Positions 1 through 5,663 of a stretch of 5,663 bases of DNA are shown here, piece after piece. The stretch is from Betaproteobacteria bacterium (lineage in GTDB: Bacteria; Pseudomonadota; Gammaproteobacteria; Burkholderiales; Casimicrobiaceae): NCBI GenBank assembly GCA_005888955.1, contig VBCS01000125.1:1-5663 (forward strand), read 5' to 3'. The notes under the pieces were generated by a model that was not told the DNA's origin, did not search any database, and worked only from the letters and a program-made list of their open reading frames with translations. Every line of letters starts with the position of its first letter. Within the stretch, counting starts at the first letter, position 1. The position numbers were made by a program, and so were the translations under genes.

Positions 1-358
<358 letters not shown>

Positions 359-366
<8 letters not shown>

Positions 367-2053
367 GTGCGGCTCCGAGATAGGCCGTGATGACCTGCGG
401 GTCGCGCATCACGTCGCCCGGCGCGCCGGCGGCGATGTTCTTGCCGTAAGTGAGCACGACAACGCGGTCGGTGAGCTCCATCACCGCGCGCATCACGTGC
501 TCGACGAACACGATCGTCGCGCCCTGGTCGCGGATCGCGCGGATCAGGCGGATGGCCTCGTTCATCTCGGAAGGCGTAAGGCCTGAAAGCACTTCGTCGA
601 GGAACAGGAGCTTGGGCCGCGAGGCGAGCGCGCGCGCCAGCTCGAGAAATTTTCTTTGATGCAGATTCAAATGCTGAGGTTGGAGAAGCGCTTTTCCGGC
701 CAAACCTGTGAACTCGAGCCAGCGCCACGCCTCGGCCTCGGCGGCGGCGCGGTCCATGACCACCTGCCCGAACATCGGCGGCAGCGCCACGTTCTCGAGC
801 ACCGTGAGGTGCGGAAACGGGCGCGGGATCTGGTAGGTGCGGGCGATGCCCGCGCGCGCGATGCGGTGGGGCGCTTCGCCAACCAGCTCGCGCCCCTCGA
901 ACCTGATGCTGCCGCCGTCGACCGGGTAATGGCCGCTCACCAGGTTGATGAGAGTCGATTTGCCGGAGCCGTTCGGCCCGACCAGGCCGAGGATCTCGCC
1001 GCGGCGCACCTCGAGCTCGACATGGGAGAGCGCCTGGACGCCCTTGAACGCCTTCGACAGATCGCGCACCACGAGGATTGACTCCATATTCTTCGCGGCG
1101 GGAGCTGCTGACGGGATCGGCGCATTCCGCCTCGGCAGCGCTTTGCGATGCGCGAATCGCCCGAGCAGGCCCTGCGGCAGGAACAGGATCACGAGAATGA
1201 AGATCAGCCCCATGGCCGCGCGGCCCGCCACCGCGTAGTCGCTCGTAGTGAAGACGTAGAGGAGGGTGGTCAGCGCGGCGGCGCCGAGCGCCGGGCCGAG
1301 CCAGTGGCGCGTCCCGCCGAGCGCGGCCATCAGGATGACGTAGAGCGCGACGAAGCCTGAGAACGTCTCGCCGACCGTCACGTACGAAACGAAGACCCCA
1401 TAGATGCCGCCGGCGACCCCGGCGAGCGCGCAGGAGAGCGCGAACGCCGCGAGCTTGAAGCGGTAGGTGGGCACGCCCATCACCTCGGCCACCGCTTCGT
1501 CGTCGTGGATCGCGAACAGGCCGGTTCCGAACCTCGAGTGATAGACGGCATAGGCGATCGCTACGGTGGCGAGCGCCAGAACCAGTGACAGCAAATAGAA
1601 AGTCCCAGAAACGGTCGGCGCGAGCTTCGGGATCGACACTGCGCTCAGCATCACGCCGGGACCGCCGTCGACCGGCGTGTTCAGCACGAGCGTGCTGACG
1701 ACGAACGTCACTGCCAGCGTTAGCAGCGCGAACAGCTCGCCGCGCAGCGCTCGGACTCTGAAGATGATCGCGCCGAGCGCGACGCCCACGAGCGCCGGCA
1801 CCGCGGCGGCGAAGGGCAGGGTCCAGAGGAACGGCCAGTCGAGCTTGCCGGCGAGCACCGCTGTCGTGTAGACGCCGATGCCGAAGAACGCGGCGTGGCC
1901 GAAAGAGAAATAGCCCGAGTAGCCGCTCAGGATGTTCCACGAGGTGGCGAGGACCACCCAGTGGAACACGAGATACAGGAACGATTCGTAGAACGCGGGC
2001 AACCCGAGGAATGGGACCGCTCCGAGTACGATAGCGGCGGCGACGAAGCGCAT
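359..2053 (-). CDS. Fused LivM-type permease / LivG-type ATPase of a HAAT ABC importer
   Basis: One uninterrupted 564-residue frame combines two subunits that are usually separate. Residues 1 to about 305 are a LivM-type inner-membrane permease: hydrophobic helices, SGYSGYFSFGHAAFFGIG, a cytoplasmic coupling loop (HDDEAVAEVMGVPTYRFKL) and the conserved LMAALGGTRHWLGPALGA. A basic, Pro/Ala-rich linker covers about 306-322. Residues 323-564 are a full LivG-type ATPase: Walker A GPNGSGKST (359-367), Q-loop Gln408, signature position LNLHQ (462-466), Walker B LLFLDE (482-487) and H-loop His519 (VEHVM). The signature lacks the glycines of canonical LSGGQ; the following RKFLELARALA is normal. The start is ATG at 2053, which overlaps the LivH stop as TGATG. 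Shine-Dalgarno complementarity is weak (GGAAAAG about 6 nt upstream), so coupling is likely. The same frame stays open upstream to 2569, but that stretch is antiframe to LivH and not protein-like. Met323 (1087-1085) could allow internal initiation of a separate 242-residue ATPase. Fused LivM-LivG proteins are known in proteobacteria, so this is probably genuine and not an assembly error. Confidence 0.93.
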
Positions 2054-2901
2054 CAGAACTTTTCCGGCCGCAAGAGCAGCGCCGCGATCAGCAGCGAGAA
2101 CGAAACCAGCGGCGCCCAAACCGGCGCGGTTACCGCCATGGTGAGACCTTCGCTGACGCCGATCACTACGCCCGCGACGAGCGGCCCGAGCGGGTTGCCG
2201 AGGCCGCCGATCATCACTACCGCGAAGACCACGCCGATCCAGGCGTAGATCTGCGACGGCGCCAGCGTGTGGCTGAGCGCGAGGCACATTCCGGCGACCG
2301 CCGCGAACGCCGCGCACAGGCCCGACAGCAGGAGCGAGAGCAGCTTCTCGTTGACGCCGAACGCTGCGGCGATCGGTGCGTCTTCCGCGGTGGCGCGCAT
2401 CGCTTTTCCGAGATCGGTGAACCGCAGCGCCGCCCACACGGCGAGCGCAAGGCCGCAGGCGAGCGCGAGCGTGAGCAGCTCGGGCAGCGGGACGAACAGC
2501 TCGCCGACTTTCCATTTGACGTCGCCGTAGTGGGACTCCAGGCGCCGGAAGTCCGCGCTCCAGATCCACTGGATCAGGCTCTCGAGCATCACCATGAAGC
2601 CGAAGGTGACGAGCAGCGTGTTGAGCGCGTTGACCTTGAACCTGGCGAGCAAAAGGTGGAGCGCGGCGCCGAAAAGGAAGAACGCCGGCGCGATGAGCGC
2701 GAGGGTGACGAGCGGGTCCATGCCCGCGGCGCCGAGCTGGTAGGTGAGATAAGCGCCGAGAAACACCAGGGCGAAGTGCGCCAGGTTGATCTGGCGCAGC
2801 ATCCCCCAGCTGAGCGTCAGGCCGAGGCCGAGAAGCCCGTACAGCGCGCCGATGAAGACGCCGGAAAGCGCCGACTGGCCGAGGAGCGCATAGCTCGGCA
2901 C
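2053..2901 (-). CDS. livH: LivH-type ABC transporter permease
   Basis: Inner-membrane permease of 282 residues, close to the usual LivH length of about 290, predicted to pair with the LivM half of the downstream fusion to form the translocation channel. The sequence is strongly hydrophobic, with roughly eight membrane segments. It carries family landmarks: GALYGLLGLGLTLSWGMLRQINLAHF near the N terminus, the cytoplasmic coupling loop GKAMRATAEDAPIAAAFGVN in the second half, and GGLGNPLGPLVAGVVIGVSEGL near the C terminus. The start is GTG at 2901-2899. It is preceded at 9 nt by GAGGGG, which overlaps the binding-protein stop codon; the gap between the two genes is 13 nt. The nearby ATG at 2909-2907 is out of frame and gives an Arg/Ser-rich shadow peptide, so GTG is preferred. 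The stop TGA shares its A with the ATG of the next gene. Transport of a carboxylate-type ligand is inferred from the family. Confidence 0.94.
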   Translation of the reverse strand: MPSYALLGQSALSGVFIGALYGLLGLGLTLSWGMLRQINLAHFALVFLGAYLTYQLGAAGMDPLVTLALIAPAFFLFGAALHLLLARFKVNALNTLLVTFGFMVMLESLIQWIWSADFRRLESHYGDVKWKVGELFVPLPELLTLALACGLALAVWAALRFTDLGKAMRATAEDAPIAAAFGVNEKLLSLLLSGLCAAFAAVAGMCLALSHTLAPSQIYAWIGVVFAVVMIGGLGNPLGPLVAGVVIGVSEGLTMAVTAPVWAPLVSFSLLIAALLLRPEKF

Positions 2902-2914
2902 CGGTTCATGCCCC

Positions 2915-4117
2915 TCACGGACCGATCAGCTTGGCGCCGGGGGCGGCGAACTCCTTCGGCCACACCACCAGCCATTTCCCGTCCTGGAGCTGCTTCACCT
3001 TGTAGATGTCCTTGCCCATCACGAAATTGGGCGGGCCCTCGGGAGTTCCCTGCCAGCTCAGGCGCCCCATGACGGTGTCGACCTGGCTCTGCCGCAGCCA
3101 CTGCGCGAGCGCCTTGTCGTCCAGGCTCCTCGCGCCGCTGACCGCCGCCTCGAGCACCTGCCACGAGGCGTAGGCGATCGTGGACAGGAGATCTACGGAG
3201 GTGGAGGGCAGCGAGGCCTTCGCGGCGCGCTCGCGAAAGCCCTGGATGAACTGCGTCGCCTGCGGGTTGCCGGTGTGCGGCGGGTGCTCCTCGAAAGTGG
3301 TGAGCGCGAGCGCGTTCTTCGCCTCGGGCAGCTTGAGCATCGGCCCGGGCGCGGGGAAGGTGTAGAAGTGCATCGGAGGCTGATAGTCGATCTTCTTCAT
3401 CGCGTCGAGCAGCAGCACGCCGTCCAGGCCGAGCGCGCCGGCGAACACGAAGTCCGGCTTCGCGTCCTTGACGCGGGCCGCAATCGCGCCGAAATCGCGG
3501 TTGCCGAACTCGTACTCGAGGAACAGCACCTCGGTAAGGCCGCGCTTCTTCGCCACTTCGCGCGCGCCCAACGCGATGGAGTGCGCGCTAGGGAATTTGG
3601 TGGTGACGATCGCCACGGTCTTCGGCGGCTTCGGCGCGGTGGCGACCGCGTCGAACACCAGGTTCGGCCAGACGTTCTCGGGATCGCCGGCGCCACCGGA
3701 AGCGGAGAACTGCATGTCGTACTTGGCGAGCCGCGGCGTGCCGAAGCTGTTGTGGATGAGGATCTTGCCGTAGCGCTGGGCGACCCCCATCGCCGAGAGG
3801 ATGGAGGCCGTGCCGTAGGGCCCCATCAAGAGGTCCACCTTGTCTACGGTGGCGAGCTGCTCGTAAAGCGTGCGCGCGAGGTCGGGGCGCGACTGGTCGT
3901 CCTTCAGCACCCATTCCACCTTGCGGCCGAGCAGGCCGCCGCGGCTGTTGAGATCGTCGATGTAGACCTCGATCGCGACCTTCTGGATGTTGCCGGCCGA
4001 ACCGAGCGGCCCGGTCAGCGCAAGCGTGCTGCCGATCCGCACCGGCTGCTGCGCATGCGCCGACCAGAGCAACGCCGTCATGGCCGCGAGCGCGGCCGCA
4101 CGCCAAATGAATCTCAT
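2915..4117 (-). CDS. Periplasmic substrate-binding protein of a HAAT-type ABC importer
   Basis: A 400-residue receptor that captures the solute in the periplasm and delivers it to the LivH/LivM channel. Residues 1-22 form a type I signal peptide (Arg2/Arg6, hydrophobic core, AHA before Gln23). No lipobox cysteine is present, so the mature protein should be soluble. The mature part opens VRIGSTLALTGPLGSAG and continues with GGLLGRKVEWVLKDDQSRPDLA, the hallmark of the Peripla_BP_6 / LivJ-LivK fold. The ligand-loop region reads MGPYGTAS (98-105), unlike the Leu/Ile/Val-binding protein loop as I recall it. The C terminus contains DGKWLVVWPKEFA, a pattern common in receptors of this superfamily that take ligands other than branched-chain amino acids. 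Start ATG at 4117 has an excellent Shine-Dalgarno (GAGGAGGAGG, 6 nt upstream). It is the first gene of the operon, and its promoter overlaps a probable IclR operator. Ligand identity cannot be read from sequence; an aromatic or keto acid is a guess from the neighbouring genes. Confidence 0.94.
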   Translation of the reverse strand: MRFIWRAAALAAMTALLWSAHAQQPVRIGSTLALTGPLGSAGNIQKVAIEVYIDDLNSRGGLLGRKVEWVLKDDQSRPDLARTLYEQLATVDKVDLLMGPYGTASILSAMGVAQRYGKILIHNSFGTPRLAKYDMQFSASGGAGDPENVWPNLVFDAVATAPKPPKTVAIVTTKFPSAHSIALGAREVAKKRGLTEVLFLEYEFGNRDFGAIAARVKDAKPDFVFAGALGLDGVLLLDAMKKIDYQPPMHFYTFPAPGPMLKLPEAKNALALTTFEEHPPHTGNPQATQFIQGFRERAAKASLPSTSVDLLSTIAYASWQVLEAAVSGARSLDDKALAQWLRQSQVDTVMGRLSWQGTPEGPPNFVMGKDIYKVKQLQDGKWLVVWPKEFAAPGAKLIGP

Positions 4118-4118
4118 C

Positions 4119-4148
4119 TTGCGCCTCCTCCTCAGGAAGGCGTATATT
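4119..4148 (+). promoter_or_regulatory. Candidate promoter of the IclR regulator gene
   Basis: On the plus strand, TTGCGC (4119-4124) and TATATT (4143-4148, 5 of 6 matches to the -10 consensus) are separated by 18 nt. This would start transcription near 4155, inside the palindrome, leaving a leader of about 30 nt before the ATG at 4185. The arrangement would permit autorepression by the regulator. The -35 match is modest, so this is tentative. Confidence 0.35.
4124..4133 (-). promoter_or_regulatory. Strong Shine-Dalgarno for the binding-protein gene
   Basis: Read on the minus strand the sequence is GAGGAGGAGG, ending 6 nt before the ATG at 4117. This near-ideal anti-SSU-rRNA match fixes the binding-protein start. 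It is much stronger than the sites before the downstream transporter genes, consistent with the usual excess of periplasmic receptor over membrane components. Confidence 0.85.
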
Positions 4149-4172
4149 GGCTAATAGCCAACGCATTGTCAA
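4144..4172 (-). promoter_or_regulatory. Probable sigma70 promoter of the ABC transporter operon
   Basis: On the minus strand a perfect -35 hexamer TTGACA lies at 4172-4167. With a 17-nt spacer the -10 position reads CAATAT (4149-4144); shifting one base gives AATATA (4148-4143). Both are weak -10 matches (3 of 6), and the better-looking TATACG at 4146-4141 would need a 20-nt spacer. A strong -35 with a poor -10 is compatible with a regulated promoter. The spacer contains most of the 15-bp palindrome at 4147-4161. The predicted transcript start falls near 4137, giving a short leader that holds the Shine-Dalgarno. Confidence 0.55.
4147..4161. promoter_or_regulatory. Perfect 15-bp palindrome, probable IclR-family operator
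   Basis: TTGGCTAATAGCCAA has two perfectly complementary 7-bp arms around one central base. It is the most conspicuous symmetric element in the only intergenic region, next to an IclR-family gene. The E. coli IclR box consensus (TGGAAATNATTTCCA) has the same 7-1-7 layout, although the bases differ. The site lies between the -35 and -10 of the leftward promoter and overlaps the likely start region of the rightward one, so a bound dimer should affect both directions. Binding itself is inferred. Confidence 0.65.
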
Positions 4173-4184
4173 TGGTGCAACTGC

Positions 4185-4964
4185 ATGGACAGAACCCATA
4201 AGAAGCGCAAGCGCCGCGGTATCCAATCGATCGACACCGGCATCCGCCTGCTCGAGGCGCTCGAGAACTCGGACGGGCCCCTCGCGCTCAAGGACCTGAG
4301 CGCGCAGTCCGAGCTGGATCCGAGCAGCGCGCACCGCTATCTGGCGAGCTTTGTGCGCTGCGGCTTGGTTAGGCAGGAAGCCGACTCGCGCTACGACTTC
4401 GGGCCGCTCGCTCTGCAGATCGGGCTTGCTGCGATGCGGCGACTCGAGCCGGTGCAGCTCGCCGAGCAAGCCTTGCCCGAGTTGGTGGGCGAGACCGGCT
4501 ACACCGCGCTGCTCGCCGTGTGGAGCAACCGCGGGCCGACCGTAGTGCGCTGGCAGCGCGGCCGCGACCCCCTGGTCACCAACCTCGGACTCGGCTCCGT
4601 TCTGCCCGTGTCGCGCTCCGCGGTCGGCACGGTGCTGGTTGCCTTTCTGCCGGCTGCGGTCACCGCCGATGTGCTCACCGCGGAGACGCGTCGGGAAACC
4701 ATCGACCGCGACGCCTTCGAGCGAGCAGTCGAACGGGCTCGCAAGACCCGCCTGGCGTTCGCCGACAGCAGCGTGATCCCGGGACTCGCCGCCGTGGCCT
4801 CCCCGGTGCTGGACTGGAACGGCGATGCGGCGGCTGCCGTTGCGCTGCTTTCCCCGGATCGCGAGCTCTCGCGGGCGAGCCATCCGGCGGCCGCCGCGCT
4901 GCGCGAGCTGTGCGACCGCCTGTCGAAAGATTTCGGCGCGCGCCAGCTCAAGGCAGCAGCATGA
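4185..4964 (+). CDS. IclR-family transcriptional regulator
   Basis: A 259-residue ligand-responsive DNA-binding protein, the normal length for the family. A very basic N-terminal tail (KKRKRRG, residues 6-12) leads into the winged helix-turn-helix: QSIDTGIRLLEALENSDGPLALKDLSAQSELDPSSAHRYL with the recognition helix near 46-57, then the wing ending RYDFGPLALQIG. Residues from about 80 to 250 form the GAF-like effector domain, with segments typical of the family: GYTALLAVWSNRGPTVVRWQRG, then PVSRSAVGTVLVAFLP, then GLAAVASPVLDWNGDAAAAVALLSP. No convincing Shine-Dalgarno precedes the ATG at 4185, and the earlier ATG at 4172 is out of frame. The gene is divergent from the transporter operon and overlaps the FAH-family gene by ATGA, so it probably controls both units in response to the imported compound or a catabolite. 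Whether it represses or activates cannot be told; operator placement within the core promoter favours repression of the transporter. Family call is firm, effector unknown. Confidence 0.95.
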   Translation: MDRTHKKRKRRGIQSIDTGIRLLEALENSDGPLALKDLSAQSELDPSSAHRYLASFVRCGLVRQEADSRYDFGPLALQIGLAAMRRLEPVQLAEQALPELVGETGYTALLAVWSNRGPTVVRWQRGRDPLVTNLGLGSVLPVSRSAVGTVLVAFLPAAVTADVLTAETRRETIDRDAFERAVERARKTRLAFADSSVIPGLAAVASPVLDWNGDAAAAVALLSPDRELSRASHPAAAALRELCDRLSKDFGARQLKAAA

Positions 4965-5663
4965 AGCTCGTCACCATGGAACTCGACGGCCGGGCGCGCG
5001 CGGGGGTCATTGCGGGCGACGAGATCGTCGACATCCACGCCAGCGACCCGGCGTTGCCGTCGAGCCTGAAGCAGATCCTGGAAGCCGGCGCGCTCGAGCG
5101 CGTGCGCTCGCTTCTGGGTTCTAAAACACGCATCCCACGGAAGAGCGCGAAGCTGCTCGCTCCGATCCCCGATCCGGGCATGGTGCTCTCCGTGGGGATG
5201 AACTACTACGAGCACCTGAAGGAGATGAAGACGCCCGTGCCGGAGAAGCCGGCGGCGTTCACTAAAAGCGTGGCGAGCATCATCGGCCCCGGGCAGCCGA
5301 TCAAGGTTCCGCGGAACAATCCCGACATGCTGGACTGGGAAGGCGAGTTCAGCGTGGTGATCGGCAGGCCCTGTCATCGGGTAAGCGCGGTGCACGCGCT
5401 CGACTATGTCGCCGGCTACACGCTCGTGAACGACGTGTCGGCGCGCGACTGGGTGGCGCCGATCTTCGCGGCGCAGGGAGTCATGGGCCCGATCCACGCG
5501 TGGGAGCACAACCTTCTCGGCAAGATGTTCCCCACGTTCTGCCCGATGGGGCCGGCCATCGTCACCCGGGACGAGCTGCCCGATCCCGGCAACGTGCAGA
5601 TCGAGACGCGGCTCAATGGACGCGTGATGCAGTCGGCCAATACCGACGACCTCGTGTTCGGCG
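4961..5663 (+). CDS. Fumarylacetoacetate hydrolase (FAH) family enzyme, partial (N-terminal 234 residues)
   Basis: Metal-dependent cytoplasmic enzyme of the superfamily that includes fumarylpyruvate hydrolases, acylpyruvases, 2-keto-4-pentenoate hydratases and oxaloacetate decarboxylases. The frame is open from ATG 4961 to the window edge. The start overlaps the IclR stop (ATGA), implying co-transcription and coupling. An N-terminal domain (MKLVTMELDGRARAGVIAGD) precedes the catalytic core. VGMNYYEHLKEM (78-89) holds the conserved His85 and Glu88. DWEGEFSVVIG supplies the E-x-E metal ligands Glu127 and Glu129, and NDVSARD supplies Asp158. Lys188 in GKMFPTFCPMGP matches the family's conserved lysine. 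IVTRDELPDP (200-209) and LNGRVMQSANTDDLVFG then follow the superfamily pattern. All visible catalytic positions are intact, so it should be active. The segment between ARD and GK looks longer than in typical members, and Pro replaces the usual Asp of GKSFDTF, suggesting a distinct subfamily. Exact reaction unassigned; C-C hydrolysis or decarboxylation of a diketo or keto acid is likely. Confidence 0.93.
   Translation, partial: MKLVTMELDGRARAGVIAGDEIVDIHASDPALPSSLKQILEAGALERVRSLLGSKTRIPRKSAKLLAPIPDPGMVLSVGMNYYEHLKEMKTPVPEKPAAFTKSVASIIGPGQPIKVPRNNPDMLDWEGEFSVVIGRPCHRVSAVHALDYVAGYTLVNDVSARDWVAPIFAAQGVMGPIHAWEHNLLGKMFPTFCPMGPAIVTRDELPDPGNVQIETRLNGRVMQSANTDDLVFG

Noticed and set aside
2054..2569. 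Upstream extension of the LivM-LivG frame (total 736 residues)
   Set aside because: The extra 172 residues lie within the LivH gene in another frame and are Arg/Ala-rich without LivM character. The natural LivM N terminus starts at the ATG at 2053, overlapping the LivH stop.
2907..2909. ATG as alternative LivH start
   Set aside because: It is out of frame with LivH (8 nt from the GTG) and leads into an Arg/Ser-rich peptide; the GTG at 2901 has a suitable GAGGGG 9 nt upstream.
4172..4174. ATG upstream of the IclR gene as its start
   Set aside because: It is out of frame with the IclR coding sequence, and the nearest in-frame ATG is at 4185.
4176..4185. TGCA-AC-TGCA repeat just before the IclR start
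   Set aside because: TGCA is self-complementary and only 4 bp long, and the centre is not symmetric; too short to support a binding site.
3275..4201. 308-codon plus-strand open frame opposite the binding-protein gene
   Set aside because: It lies antisense to a clear Peripla_BP_6 gene, has no recognisable domain and is rich in Arg, Glu and His in shadow fashion.
3588..4883. 431-codon minus-strand open frame spanning the binding-protein gene, the intergenic region and the IclR gene
   Set aside because: It is antisense to the well-supported IclR gene and out of frame with the binding protein, and it crosses the promoter region. Its composition is that of a GC-rich shadow.
4499..5509. 336-codon minus-strand open frame opposite the IclR and FAH genes
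   Set aside because: Both genes on the plus strand have strong family motifs; the antisense translation has none.

Overview
The window comes from a high-GC Gram-negative bacterium. The periplasmic type I signal peptide, the gene types and the codon use best fit a proteobacterium, perhaps a betaproteobacterium; this taxonomic call is an inference and not firm. Coding density is very high. The only real intergenic region is 67 bp (4118-4184), which separates two divergent transcription units. No stretch over 300 bases lacks a gene. I see no RNA genes, mobile elements, CRISPR arrays or intrinsic terminators.

Left-going unit (minus strand, 4117 down to the window edge at 1): a complete HAAT-type (branched-chain amino acid transporter-like) ABC uptake system. 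The order is periplasmic binding protein (4117-2915), LivH-type permease (2901-2053), a single 564-residue polypeptide fusing a LivM-type permease to a LivG-type ATPase (2053-359), and the N-terminal half of a LivF-type ATPase (366-1, cut by the edge). The genes are tightly packed: a 13-nt gap, a TGATG overlap and an 8-nt overlap. One mRNA and translational coupling are therefore likely.

Right-going unit (plus strand, 4185 to the window edge): an IclR-family regulator (4185-4964), then a fumarylacetoacetate hydrolase (FAH) family enzyme that starts inside the regulator's stop codon (ATGA overlap) and is cut by the edge at 5663.

The divergent promoter region holds a perfect 15-bp palindrome, TTGGCTAATAGCCAA. 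It has the same 7-1-7 geometry as known IclR operators and lies between the -35 and -10 elements of the transporter promoter. The simplest reading is a small ligand-responsive module: a carboxylate is imported by the ABC system, its product or the substrate itself is sensed by the IclR protein, and the FAH-family enzyme takes part in catabolism of a keto or diketo acid. The liv-type names denote family only; the real substrate is probably not a branched-chain amino acid. The components are familiar families. The less ordinary points are the permease-ATPase fusion, the glycine-free ABC signature motif in its ATPase half, and the operator architecture.
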